The position numbers were made by a program, and so were the translations under genes. A stretch of 64,000 nt of DNA from Corynebacterium propinquum DSM 44285 (GTDB lineage Bacteria > Actinomycetota > Actinomycetes > Mycobacteriales > Mycobacteriaceae), in the NCBI RefSeq assembly GCF_000375525.1, contig NZ_AQXC01000012.1, positions 1 through 64,000 of the forward strand. Direction: 5' to 3'. The notes beneath the pieces were generated by a model. That model worked only from the letters and a program-made list of their open reading frames with translations, did not search any database and had not been told where the DNA came from. The number at the start of each line of letters is the position of its first letter. Position 1 is the first letter of the stretch. Positions 23,167-31,734 of this stretch are shown one piece after another.

Positions 23167-23948
23167 GCAGATTGCAAGCTGCAAATGCAAGCTTGGGTTA
23201 CGAATCGACCGTGATTTCACGAAATTTGTCAGTGGAAATCCCAGATGAGAAATTCACGGTGATTGTTGGTCCCAATGCTTGTGGTAAGTCGACCTTGTTG
23301 AAAGCATTAGCTCGATTATTGCGTCCGACGCAAGGGCACATCATGTTAGATGGGGAAATAATTCAATCTCTACCCACGAAAAAGGTGGCCCAAGAAATTG
23401 GTTTACTGCCGCAAGGCCCTGTAGCGCCGGAAGGCGTGCGGGTCGTGGACTTGGTTAACCGAGGCCGATATCCATATCAAAAGCTTTTTAGTCCTTGGAC
23501 GCACGACGATGATGCGGCTGTGTCTCGAGCTATGACGGCAACTGGAGTGCATGAATTATCTGGGAAGCTCGTCGACGAACTATCTGGTGGACAGCGGCAA
23601 CGGGTATGGATGGCGGTTGCGCTAGCCCAAGAGACCGGCGTTTTGCTTCTCGACGAACCCACCACGTATCTCGACCTGAATCACCAAATTGAGCTACTGG
23701 AACTTTGTCGTGGATTGAATCAAGAAACGGGAGCGACCTTGGTGGCAGTGCTGCATGATCTCAACCAAGCCGCACGCTACGGTGACCACATCATTGCAAT
23801 GAAACAGGGCGCAATAGTTTCACAGGGAAGCCCCGACCATGTGTTTACAGAAGACTTGCTTAGCGAAGTTTTCGGCGTGAATGCACGAGTTATTCGTGAC
23901 CCAGAGTCGGAAACACCCTTGATTATTCCTCGCTGGGTCCACACCTAG
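23163..23948 (+). CDS. Siderophore ABC transporter ATPase
   Basis: 261 residues, FecE/FepC type: Walker A GPNACGKSTLLKAL, signature LSGGQRQRVWMAVALAQ, Walker B VLLLDEPTTYLDLNHQIELLEL and the switch region AVLHDLNQAARY. In Walker A, PNACGKST has Cys before Gly, a common FecE variant. Start at ATG 23163 overlaps the permease stop. It completes a full importer within the window. Confidence 0.9.
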   Translation: MSRLQAANASLGYESTVISRNLSVEIPDEKFTVIVGPNACGKSTLLKALARLLRPTQGHIMLDGEIIQSLPTKKVAQEIGLLPQGPVAPEGVRVVDLVNRGRYPYQKLFSPWTHDDDAAVSRAMTATGVHELSGKLVDELSGGQRQRVWMAVALAQETGVLLLDEPTTYLDLNHQIELLELCRGLNQETGATLVAVLHDLNQAARYGDHIIAMKQGAIVSQGSPDHVFTEDLLSEVFGVNARVIRDPESETPLIIPRWVHT

Positions 23949-23970
23949 AATCCGAACGCGACGATGCGCA

Positions 23971-24462
23971 ATGAGCAGCGTGCGTCGGAGACGGAAGGTA
24001 CCCTGGGCTGCTATGAACCCAGTGTCGAGGAAACTGATCAAAGCGCGTTATCTTTCAGGTCTGCCCTGGGCCTTATTATTTATTGGTGCCTCCATCGCAG
24101 CCGCCGTGTTCTGGAGCAATTGGTTGTGGATTGTCACCGCCGTCATAGTCGCCTTCGTCCTTTTTCGCATCTGGCTCATTCCACGGCAGGTGAAACTGCT
24201 TGGCTGGAAAGAAACCGACGACGAACTTCTGATCACCCGCGGCAAAATTTGGCACACCTTCACCGTCGTGCCGTATGGGCGGATTCAATTCGTGGATGTT
24301 TCTGCCGGCCCCATCGATAAACTCTTCGGCTTGAAAAACGTGAAGCTACATACGGCTTCGTCTTCCTCCGACTCCGATGTCCCCGGGCTAGAAGCTGCCG
24401 ACGCAGATGCATTACGTCAGCGCCTGTCCGAAAAGGCTCGTGAGAGGATGAGCGGTCTATGA
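23971..24462 (+). CDS. Bacterial PH-domain membrane protein (YdbS-like)
   Basis: 163 residues: a basic N-terminus, two helices (about 28-65), then one bPH2 domain (LLGWKETDDELLITRGKIWHTFTVVPYGRIQFVDVSAGPIDKLFG). A later Met at 24013 (MNPVSRKLIKARY) has GGAAGG upstream and may be the true start. Its TGA overlaps the ATG of the next gene, so the two are co-translated, as with the ydbS-ydbT pair in Bacillus. No catalytic function is known for this family. Confidence 0.82.
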   Translation: MSSVRRRRKVPWAAMNPVSRKLIKARYLSGLPWALLFIGASIAAAVFWSNWLWIVTAVIVAFVLFRIWLIPRQVKLLGWKETDDELLITRGKIWHTFTVVPYGRIQFVDVSAGPIDKLFGLKNVKLHTASSSSDSDVPGLEAADADALRQRLSEKARERMSGL

Positions 24463-26039
24463 GTTCAGCAGAAAACCCTCAGCCACACGATCAGCACCCC
24501 AGGGCTTCGCACCCAACTGCCGCAGAACCAGCAGCCACACACCCACCGGCCGAGGCACAAACCAACCAACAGCAGTGGCACCGCGTCCATTTCCTCACTC
24601 CGATCCTGGAGTTCTGGTCGCTGCTCGTTGGTTTGGCCGTCGTCATTTTCGTCAACATTAATTCGACGATTATCAACACGGTCTCCAGTTGGGCAGATGG
24701 CGAACACCTGACCGACTTGCTGGTTGGCACCGCGATTCTGCTCGGCATCGCGGTACTCATCGTGGGACTGTCGTATTTCTGGTGGCGGGCCATGGGCTTC
24801 CGGCTTGACGACGAAGAAATCGCGCGGAAAAAGGGCGTGTTTTCTACCCAAGTGCGCTCGGCACGGTTCAATCGCATCCAAGCCGTCGACATCGTCGAGC
24901 CGTTCGTCGCCCGCATCTTTGGCCTCGCGAAAGTCCGCGTCGAGACGGCCGGCGGCTCGGATTCTGTGATTGAAGTCGAATATCTGCGCAAGAAAGAAGC
25001 AGAACGCCTACGCGCGGAAGTTCTGCAGCGCGTGCGTGGTGAAAAATCAACCGAGCCTGATACCGCGCACTCGGGCATCGCAGAACCCGGTGCACCGGAA
25101 GCGACGCCAGCAGAAACCCCAGCTGGTGATGCCGCGCAAACACACAAGCCTGATCTCGCCCATCCGGCTCATTCGACTGACCAGTCGAACCGCGTAATCA
25201 TCCCGCCGATTCCCGACGGACGGGTGCTCGGCTCACGGGCGCTGCGTCCCAGCACCGTGATCGCGGCTTTCGTCGTACTTGCCCAGCTGTTTACCCCTCT
25301 GAATATCATTTCCAGTTTCGTCATCGTCTTTGCCGCCCTGGGCACGTTGCTTGGCCACCTCAACAACGCGTGGCAATTCACCGCCACGCTCAACGAGACC
25401 GGCGGGCCGAACAACTCTCCGTCCCTCGACATCGCGTACGGGTTAACCAGCAGGCGTCGGCAATCAGTGCCGCTGAACCGCATTCACGCCGTCGAAATCA
25501 GCCAACCCGTCCTGTGGCGGCTGACTGGCTGGTGGATCGTGCAGGTAGACGTCGCAGGTTATGGCGCGCTGTCCGGTAGCGATTCCGGCTCCACGATGAT
25601 CTTGCCCGTTGGCAGCAAACAACAGGCCCAACAGATCGCCGCGCTGGTCACCCCGCTTGCCGACGAGCAGCTTGCCGAGTTTGCCCGGCCAGACGGTTTC
25701 ACCCGCCCCCGGTACACCTCGCCGAAACAGGCCCGTTGGTGCTCGCCGATTGATTACCAACAACAGGGCGTCACGCTTGTCGACGACGCCGTGATCATCC
25801 ACCACGGGCGAATTGGGCGCAAGGTTGCCATCGTCGCTGAGCCGCACATCCAAGAGCTCTCGTTGCGCAGGGGGCCGATACAGGCGCTGCTTGGTTTGCG
25901 CAGTTTACGCCTGGACCTGGTCGGCGGGCCAGTGAGCATGGTAGGTGCGGATCTTTCCCCAGGCGATGCCGAAGAACTCCTCGAATACTTGCGCCAGCGC
26001 ACGTTGCCAGAACTAGAACAGGCGGGGACTTTTCACTAG
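24459..26039 (+). CDS. Triple bPH2-domain membrane protein (YdbT-like)
   Basis: 526 residues. A Pro/His/Gln-rich N-terminus, then helix pairs at about 45-105 and 265-300. bPH2 domains follow each pair (WWRAMGFRLDDEEIARKKGVFSTQVRSARFNRIQAVDIVEP; SLDIAYGLTSRRRQSVPLNRIHAVEISQP) and a third stands at the C-terminus (GVTLVDDAVIIHHGRIGRKVAIV). A charged Thr/Glu/Ala linker of about 60 residues separates the first two units. Coupled to the YdbS-like gene upstream; stops back to back with trmL. YdbST are tied to resistance against bacteriocins in Bacillus; a role here is not shown. Confidence 0.83.
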   Translation: MSSAENPQPHDQHPRASHPTAAEPAATHPPAEAQTNQQQWHRVHFLTPILEFWSLLVGLAVVIFVNINSTIINTVSSWADGEHLTDLLVGTAILLGIAVLIVGLSYFWWRAMGFRLDDEEIARKKGVFSTQVRSARFNRIQAVDIVEPFVARIFGLAKVRVETAGGSDSVIEVEYLRKKEAERLRAEVLQRVRGEKSTEPDTAHSGIAEPGAPEATPAETPAGDAAQTHKPDLAHPAHSTDQSNRVIIPPIPDGRVLGSRALRPSTVIAAFVVLAQLFTPLNIISSFVIVFAALGTLLGHLNNAWQFTATLNETGGPNNSPSLDIAYGLTSRRRQSVPLNRIHAVEISQPVLWRLTGWWIVQVDVAGYGALSGSDSGSTMILPVGSKQQAQQIAALVTPLADEQLAEFARPDGFTRPRYTSPKQARWCSPIDYQQQGVTLVDDAVIIHHGRIGRKVAIVAEPHIQELSLRRGPIQALLGLRSLRLDLVGGPVSMVGADLSPGDAEELLEYLRQRTLPELEQAGTFH

Positions 26040-26506
26040 ATTCCGCCACTAAAACCCAGCTGCCGCCACGCCTCAAATACCGCGACGGCAGCAGAATTCG
26101 ACAGGTTCATCGACCGGCGCGCCGGCAGCATGGGAATGCGCACCTGCTCGGTCACCCGCGGGTGCGCAAGTGCCTCAGCTGGCAGACCGGTGGGTTCTGT
26201 GCCAAAGAGTAAAATATCGCCGTCTTGGTAGTTGACGTCGGTGTGAAAAGTACTGGCACCAGTGCTAAAAGCAAAGAGCCGGCCGTCGGCAAGCGAATCC
26301 AAGCACGCATCCAAGTTCGGGTGGATCTGCAGATCCGCCAAATCGTGATAATCCAGCCCCGCGCGTTTCAAATGTTTATCGTCGAAATTGAAACCCAGCG
26401 GCTCCACCAAATGCAGGTGGGCGCCGGTTACCGCAGCTAAACGGATCGCGTTGCCGGTATTCGAGGGGATTACCGGATTATCAAAGACAACATGCAAATC
26501 GGCCAT
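26036..26506 (-). CDS. trmL: tRNA (cytidine34-2'-O)-methyltransferase
   Basis: 156 residues, SPOUT superfamily. It methylates the wobble ribose of tRNA-Leu from S-adenosylmethionine. Diagnostic motifs are [41 protein letters not shown] and the C-terminal knot [27 protein letters not shown]. Length is normal. It is divergent from folD and its stop overlaps that of the PH-domain gene by 4 bases. Confidence 0.92.
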   Translation of the reverse strand: MADLHVVFDNPVIPSNTGNAIRLAAVTGAHLHLVEPLGFNFDDKHLKRAGLDYHDLADLQIHPNLDACLDSLADGRLFAFSTGASTFHTDVNYQDGDILLFGTEPTGLPAEALAHPRVTEQVRIPMLPARRSMNLSNSAAVAVFEAWRQLGFSGGI

Positions 26507-26529
26507 GGCAAGAGTCTAGAATGGTAGCC

Positions 26530-27381
26530 GTGACTGCATTGACATTGGATGGAAAACTCTACCGAGACGAAATCTTCGACGATCTGAAAAAGCGCGTCGA
26601 CAAGCTGCGCGAAAAGGGCATTACCCCTGGTCTGGCCACTGTGTTGGTGGGCGATGATCCAGGTTCGCACAGCTACGTCAAAATGAAGCACCGCGACTGC
26701 GAAGCCCTGGGCATCAACTCGATCCGTCGCGATCTCCCTGCTGATATCAGCCAGGAAGAACTGCTCGCCGTCATCGATGAGCTCAATGAAGACCCAGCCT
26801 GCACCGGCTATATTGTGCAGTTGCCGCTGCCGAAGCACCTGAATGAAAACGAGGTGCTAGAGCGCATCGACCCGGGCAAGGACGCCGACGGCCTGCACCC
26901 AGTGAACTTGGGCAAGCTTGTGCTCAATGAGGATGCACCGCTGCCGTGCACCCCGAACGGTTGCATTTCGTTGCTGCGTCGTTTCGGCGTGGAACTTAAC
27001 GGCGCAAAAGTCGTGGTCATCGGGCGTGGTGTGACTGTTGGCCGCCCGATTGGTCTGATGTTGACTCGCCGCAGCGAAAACTCCACTGTCACCCTGTGCC
27101 ACACCGGAACCAAGGACCTGGCGGCAGAAACCAAGGCCGCCGATGTCATCATCGCCGCTGCTGGCGTGCCGCACATGCTCACCGCGGACATGGTGAAAGA
27201 AGGTGCTGCCGTGCTGGACGTGGGCGTGTCGCGCGTCGACGGCAAACTCGCCGGGGATGTCGCACCCGAAGTCTGGGACAAGGCCGGTGCAGTCTCGCCC
27301 AACCCCGGCGGCGTGGGCCCCCTGACCCGCGCATTCCTGGTGCACAACGTCGTGGAGCGAGCAGAATTGCATGCCGGATAA
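26530..27381 (+). CDS. folD: Methylenetetrahydrofolate dehydrogenase / cyclohydrolase
   Basis: 283 residues. It oxidises 5,10-methylene-THF with NADP and hydrolyses the methenyl product to 10-formyl-THF. Motifs: [25 protein letters not shown] with the catalytic Tyr-x3-Lys, [11 protein letters not shown], and [20 protein letters not shown] for the cofactor, ending in [16 protein letters not shown] 26530 ([11 protein letters not shown]) matches the usual start of family members; an ATG lies 9 bases upstream inside a TAGAAT hexamer, which could be the -10 box of a leaderless transcript. It overlaps the next gene by 11 bases. Confidence 0.93.
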   Translation: MTALTLDGKLYRDEIFDDLKKRVDKLREKGITPGLATVLVGDDPGSHSYVKMKHRDCEALGINSIRRDLPADISQEELLAVIDELNEDPACTGYIVQLPLPKHLNENEVLERIDPGKDADGLHPVNLGKLVLNEDAPLPCTPNGCISLLRRFGVELNGAKVVVIGRGVTVGRPIGLMLTRRSENSTVTLCHTGTKDLAAETKAADVIIAAAGVPHMLTADMVKEGAAVLDVGVSRVDGKLAGDVAPEVWDKAGAVSPNPGGVGPLTRAFLVHNVVERAELHAG

Positions 27382-27787
27382 ACCACACTCGCACCGGGCC
27401 AGTGGCCGCGCCGAACTACCCGTCGGTGACGGTGCTCGTCGCCTGAGCACCCACCGGAACAAGGTCGACCGCAGCGGCTTGGCCAACCCGCATGATCTGA
27501 ACCTGGCGTCCTCGCGCATACCCGGGTGGTTGCAGTGGGTCGGGATGGCCGCGTTTATCGTGCTGCTGGCCGCCGCCGCCTGGTTTTTGGTGGCGGATCA
27601 TTGGCGTCGTTCCACGTTTGCCCTGGGCGTGGCGATGCTTTGGCTGGCTGCGTTGCGGCTGACCTGCGATTCCGCAAAACTGGGCGTTTTTGCTGTGCGT
27701 TCGCGCAGGTTCGATGCTTCGTTCAGTGCTGTTGCAGGAGCAGCGCTGATGTTTTTGTCCGCCTCGGTGGATGCACTAGGAAGTTAG
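27371..27787 (+). CDS. DUF3017 membrane protein
   Basis: 138 residues. A basic N-terminal half, then three helices ([58 protein letters not shown]). The VRSRRFD loop before the last helix and the folD linkage are typical of DUF3017, conserved in Corynebacteriales with no known function. Starts inside the end of folD. Confidence 0.85.
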   Translation: MPDKPHSHRASGRAELPVGDGARRLSTHRNKVDRSGLANPHDLNLASSRIPGWLQWVGMAAFIVLLAAAAWFLVADHWRRSTFALGVAMLWLAALRLTCDSAKLGVFAVRSRRFDASFSAVAGAALMFLSASVDALGS

Positions 27788-27829
27788 TCGTGCGCCGCAC
27801 ATAGCCGCACAGAGTAGAAAGTTGCACCA

Positions 27830-29221
27830 ATGTCACCAATGGATACCTGGGAGCCCACGCTGGGCACCGCACCGCTATTAGGCATCGCCGCGGCCGCCGT
27901 CGCAATGATTTTGCTGATGGTGATTTATTTCCGCATCCACGCATTCATCACCCTGATCACCGTCTCCGCGCTGACGGCCTTGGCCACGGGCATCCCGCTG
28001 GAAGGCGTCGTCCCGACCATGACCGACGGTTTCGGTTCTACCTTGGCATCGGTGGCCTTGTTGGTTGGTTTGGGCGCGATGCTGGGCCGATTGGTGGAAA
28101 ACTCGGGTGGCGCGCAATCGCTGGCGGAGCTGTTGGTGAGCAAATTCGGGGAACAACGAGCTCCATTCGCCCTGGGCGTGGCGTCGTTGCTGATGGGCTT
28201 TCCGATCTTTTTCGACGCCGGTCTCATCGTCATGCTGCCGGTCATTTTCGCGGTCGCGCGGCGCCTGGATGGCCCGATCTTGGCTTATGGTATTCCGGCC
28301 GCCGGTGCGTTTTCTGTCACCCACGTGTTCTTGCCGCCGCACCCAGGCCCGGTGGCGGCCGCCGAATTCTATAACGCGGATATCGGGCTGATCTTGCTGT
28401 TCGGCCTGCTTATTGCCTTGCCGACGTGGTATATCTCCGGCTATGTGTGGGGGCAGTTCCTGGGCCGTAAATTCCCGCTGCCGGTACCTGATTTGCTGCT
28501 GGGCGCGCGCTCTGAGGCCCCGAAGAACCCGGCGGGCGCTGGTTCCGTCGCCATGATCCTGTTGCTGCCGATGCTGCTGATCTTCGGCAATACCGGCGCG
28601 AATACCGCCGCCACCGCAGGTTGGATCGATGGCGATTCCGGGCTGGTGCAATTCCTGCGTTTCCTCGGCCAAACCCCGATCGCCTTGCTGATTACCGCCT
28701 TTGCCGCCATCGCTGTGTTGGGATTGCGTAGGGGAGTAAGCCGCGAAGCCATCGAGAAATCAATGGACGGCGCACTGGGCCCAATCTGTTCCGTCGTGTT
28801 GATCACCGGTGCCGGCGGCATGTTTGGTGGCGTGTTGCGTACCTCAGGCATTGGCGATGCGCTTGCCGAATCCATGGAAGGCATGGGCATCCCGCTGATC
28901 CTCGCCGCTTACTTGATCGCCGCCGCACTCCGCGTTGCGCAAGGCTCGGCGACCGTGGCCTTGACGACGGCCGCAGCACTCATGGCACCGGGTGTGGCCG
29001 CCGCGGACTACTCTGAAGTCGCGCTTGCACTGATCGTCTTGGCGACGGCGGCTGGTTCCGTTATTGCCTCCCACGTCAACGACTCCGGCTTCTGGCTAGT
29101 TGGCCGCCTGATGGGCATGGATACCGCCACCACGCTCAAAACCTGGACGGTGAACCAAACACTGATCTCCGTTATTGGTTTCGCCCTGGTTATGGTGATT
29201 TACGGCGTCAGCGCGCTGTAA
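27830..29221 (+). CDS. gntP: Gluconate:proton symporter
   Basis: 463 residues, about 12 helices, GntP family: GMAMLGRLVENSGGAQSLAE-like segment (GAMLGRLVENSGGAQSLAE), FPIFFDAGLIVMLPVIFAVAR, HVFLPPHPGPVAAAEF, AALRVAQGSATVALTTAAAL and HVNDSGFWLVGRLMGM. It imports D-gluconate, which the convergent gntK phosphorylates. The 3' ends of the two genes overlap by 14 bases. Confidence 0.92.
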   Translation: MSPMDTWEPTLGTAPLLGIAAAAVAMILLMVIYFRIHAFITLITVSALTALATGIPLEGVVPTMTDGFGSTLASVALLVGLGAMLGRLVENSGGAQSLAELLVSKFGEQRAPFALGVASLLMGFPIFFDAGLIVMLPVIFAVARRLDGPILAYGIPAAGAFSVTHVFLPPHPGPVAAAEFYNADIGLILLFGLLIALPTWYISGYVWGQFLGRKFPLPVPDLLLGARSEAPKNPAGAGSVAMILLLPMLLIFGNTGANTAATAGWIDGDSGLVQFLRFLGQTPIALLITAFAAIAVLGLRRGVSREAIEKSMDGALGPICSVVLITGAGGMFGGVLRTSGIGDALAESMEGMGIPLILAAYLIAAALRVAQGSATVALTTAAALMAPGVAAADYSEVALALIVLATAAGSVIASHVNDSGFWLVGRLMGMDTATTLKTWTVNQTLISVIGFALVMVIYGVSAL

Positions 29222-29729
29222 TCCAGTCTTTCATTGCCTCCGCCACCAGTGTCGGCGGGGCTGCGACATCGAAACTCGCGCCGGGCTCGTCGCCACGCAA
29301 CGGTTCGAGTGTCGCCAGCTGCGAGTCTAGCAAGTGCGCCGGCATGAAATGCTTCGTGCGTTCCAGCATGCGCTGCTCCAGCAGCTCGCGTGTGCCCGTG
29401 CAGTGCACAAATACTGCGCCAGGGCATGCAGAAAGCAGTACCTCGCGGTAACTTTGCTTTAACGCGCTGCAGGCAACGATGGCGCCGTGCTCCTGCTCGG
29501 CGAGCCAATTTCCCACGCGCCGTAGCCACGGCCAGCGGTCGGCGTCGTCAAGCGGGATGCCGCTGGCCATCTTGTCGATATTGGCTTGCGGGTGAAAATC
29601 ATCCCCATCCAGGTAGACCAGACCCATCAGGTTCGCCAGCTCCGTGCCGACGGTGGTCTTGCCGCTGCCAGAAACCCCCATCACGACGATGTGGTGGGGC
29701 AGCGGTGCATCCGGTGCATGTTCAGGCAT
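29208..29729 (-). CDS. gntK: Gluconokinase
   Basis: 173 residues from ATG 29729 (MPEHAPDAPLPHHIVVMG); upstream in-frame starts would add an unlike N-terminus. P-loop GVSGSGKTTVG, YLDGDDFHPQANIDKMASGIPLDDADRWPWL, the substrate-binding block, and ACSALKQSYREVL. It makes 6-phosphogluconate for the pentose phosphate pathway. No GntR-type gluconate regulator is adjacent. Confidence 0.92.
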   Translation of the reverse strand: MPEHAPDAPLPHHIVVMGVSGSGKTTVGTELANLMGLVYLDGDDFHPQANIDKMASGIPLDDADRWPWLRRVGNWLAEQEHGAIVACSALKQSYREVLLSACPGAVFVHCTGTRELLEQRMLERTKHFMPAHLLDSQLATLEPLRGDEPGASFDVAAPPTLVAEAMKDWITAR

Positions 29730-29739
29730 GACCGTGATC

Positions 29740-30849
29740 CTAACACTCGCCGGGAACCTCATCGGCGGCTGCGTCGGCGTTATTCCTCGGCAGGCCTAAA
29801 CTCTCTGCGTACGCTGTAATTGCACTAGCTTGCGGCGGCGCGGCGATGGCGATGACGTCGCGCAGGTACGCCCACAGCCGCGGGTGCTCTTTGCCGTAGT
29901 AGCCTTCTGCCAGGAATGCGAAATTTACGCAGTAGTCTATGCCGGTTTGCCCCAATGCTTCCTCGGCAGCGTAGACGGGCAGACGTGGCGCAATATCTTC
30001 GCTGAAAAAATAGGTCCAGGTTATCCAGCGCGCGATATCCGCCCCAGCATGCGCATCCGGTAAGTTCACCACAGCCTTGGCCGCGGATAAATGCAGAGCG
30101 AGCGCATCGTTAAGCGTGTTTTTCGCAGCCTCAGATCCCGCAAGGCTCAGCGTACGGTTGGTGGCAAGTTGCTTAATGAATTCCTCGAGATACGGGAGCA
30201 TTAATTCTGTATGTCCGTGGTCGAGGAAATGCCGAAAAATCACCATCATTTCTTCAAACCGCGCAGTGTGCTCGCGCTTGCCGACGCCCGGTTGCAGACT
30301 TGAATGTGCACCAGTTCCGGATGGAGGGCTGTTTTCTGTCCACCGCGGCGGCAGAAAGCTGCCAATGGCTTTGCCAAGGTGATCTTCGAGAAACTCCGAA
30401 ATGCTCACGGTCGTGCCAGTATGCGCCAAAACGTGTAGCTGTAGCGGGAGCTGCACCTGTGGTTCCCACTGAAAAATTTGCCGGAATGCACTAACGATTT
30501 CACTCGGGCTGGCGGTCTCCACAAAGTTTTCTAGGAAACGATCCTCGGGCGCTTGAAATAATGCGATGCTGCGTAAACCGACGGCGACGCAGTGCTTGCA
30601 CCATTGGTGCTGCACAGGACAGCTGCAATAGGTGATGGGCACGCCTTCGACCAGCTTGATGTGCACCTCATAGGGGTGGATTGTCGATCCCTGCACAAAA
30701 GCTTTAATAGATTTGTCGGTTACTGTATGGCCGGAAATTGCCGCGGGATCGATAGTGGATCCCTTGTGGAAGCTTCCGGGATCTGTGTGGTCGGCGATGT
30801 AGTTAGGACTAAGGAGGTTAATTAAATAAGACTGCTGTGGCAACGACAT
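29740..30849 (-). CDS. SWIM zinc-finger protein
   Basis: 369 residues. The SWIM motif YCSCPVQHQWCKHCVAVGL (CxCP-x6-CxHC) lies at about 73-92 and binds zinc; SWIM fingers mediate DNA or protein contacts. The rest is helical with no catalytic domain; no SNF2 helicase partner is present. The stretch TENSPPSGTGAHSSLQPGVG is a flexible linker. Its stop lies 11 bases before the gntK start, in the same direction, so the two could be co-transcribed. Function unknown. Confidence 0.8.
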   Translation of the reverse strand: MSLPQQSYLINLLSPNYIADHTDPGSFHKGSTIDPAAISGHTVTDKSIKAFVQGSTIHPYEVHIKLVEGVPITYCSCPVQHQWCKHCVAVGLRSIALFQAPEDRFLENFVETASPSEIVSAFRQIFQWEPQVQLPLQLHVLAHTGTTVSISEFLEDHLGKAIGSFLPPRWTENSPPSGTGAHSSLQPGVGKREHTARFEEMMVIFRHFLDHGHTELMLPYLEEFIKQLATNRTLSLAGSEAAKNTLNDALALHLSAAKAVVNLPDAHAGADIARWITWTYFFSEDIAPRLPVYAAEEALGQTGIDYCVNFAFLAEGYYGKEHPRLWAYLRDVIAIAAPPQASAITAYAESLGLPRNNADAAADEVPGEC

Positions 30850-30942
30850 AACTTAAGAATAAGATGCCGCTGCACACAGAGCCGTGCGGAGTCGAGCAAG
30901 ATTGCTAATTAATGAATCCTGACGTGGATAATTCCTAGACCA

Positions 30943-31734
30943 TCAGGAGATCAACTTCAGTGCATCGAACGCACTATTGAGCAAAGAATTCAACTCAGGG
31001 CGGGTCTTTTCGCCAACTGCTTCAGTTGCTTCGGTTGCTTCAGAGTCAGAATCAGAGACGCCGGAGCTGCCGACATCGCGGCTGCGTGCCGACGACCGTG
31101 CAGCCGTGTATTCGTCGACCGCCGAGGCAATCGCGGCGCCGATCAACCAGTCGTACGTGTGGATGGTGAACTGATCAGCATCCGGCATCCGCGCGGCCAA
31201 AGCGTCGGCAAGCAAATGCGGGGACGTGTCGCCGTAGTTCTCCTCGAAAGCGTATTTTGCTGCACTTATATTCGGCATCGCCGCTACCTGCTGCACCACG
31301 TGCATTAACGCAACCATCGAGGACTGCTCGCCAGTGCCAGTGGCAGCGCTAGTGTCAGTTCCAGTGGCAGCGCTAGTGCCAGCACCAGCATCGGAACCCA
31401 CAACAAACACCGCGCGGGCAGCTTCTACCACGGAATACTCAGTCGGAACCTGCGCGAAAGCCTCGGTGATCTCCGCGCCGTGCAAATGGATAAACCACAG
31501 CAAGGCCTCTTCCATGGACTGGAAGTAGTTGTGAAACGTGCGGGGAGAAACCCCGGCCGCCTGGGCAACATGGGCGACAGTCAGCGCCTCTGCGCCGTCG
31601 CGCAATAAGACGTGCGCTGCAGCTCGGGCGATGGCCTCTTTGGTTTCGGCTTTCTTTTTCTCCCGCAGGCTGGTGTTGCTGGGCGAGCCCCCGGTCGCCC
31701 TGTTGCCAGCACCGTGGCCCGTGAGGCTAGTCAT
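30943..31734 (-). CDS. TetR-family repressor of the MMPL exporter
   Basis: 263 residues, long for TetR. The HTH (about 25-75) has KEAIARAAAHVLLRDGAEALTVAHVAQAAGVSPRTFHNYF. The ligand-binding half is interrupted by a Thr/Ser/Gly-rich loop coded by a perfect 18-base tandem unit repeated at 24-base spacing (31337 and 31361), giving TSAATGT twice, and ends in an Asp/Ser/Glu-rich stretch. The start overlaps the exporter's stop by 8 bases, so it is the second gene of that operon and likely autoregulates through the paired operators at 34162-34201. Confidence 0.85.
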   Translation of the reverse strand: MTSLTGHGAGNRATGGSPSNTSLREKKKAETKEAIARAAAHVLLRDGAEALTVAHVAQAAGVSPRTFHNYFQSMEEALLWFIHLHGAEITEAFAQVPTEYSVVEAARAVFVVGSDAGAGTSAATGTDTSAATGTGEQSSMVALMHVVQQVAAMPNISAAKYAFEENYGDTSPHLLADALAARMPDADQFTIHTYDWLIGAAIASAVDEYTAARSSARSRDVGSSGVSDSDSEATEATEAVGEKTRPELNSLLNSAFDALKLIS

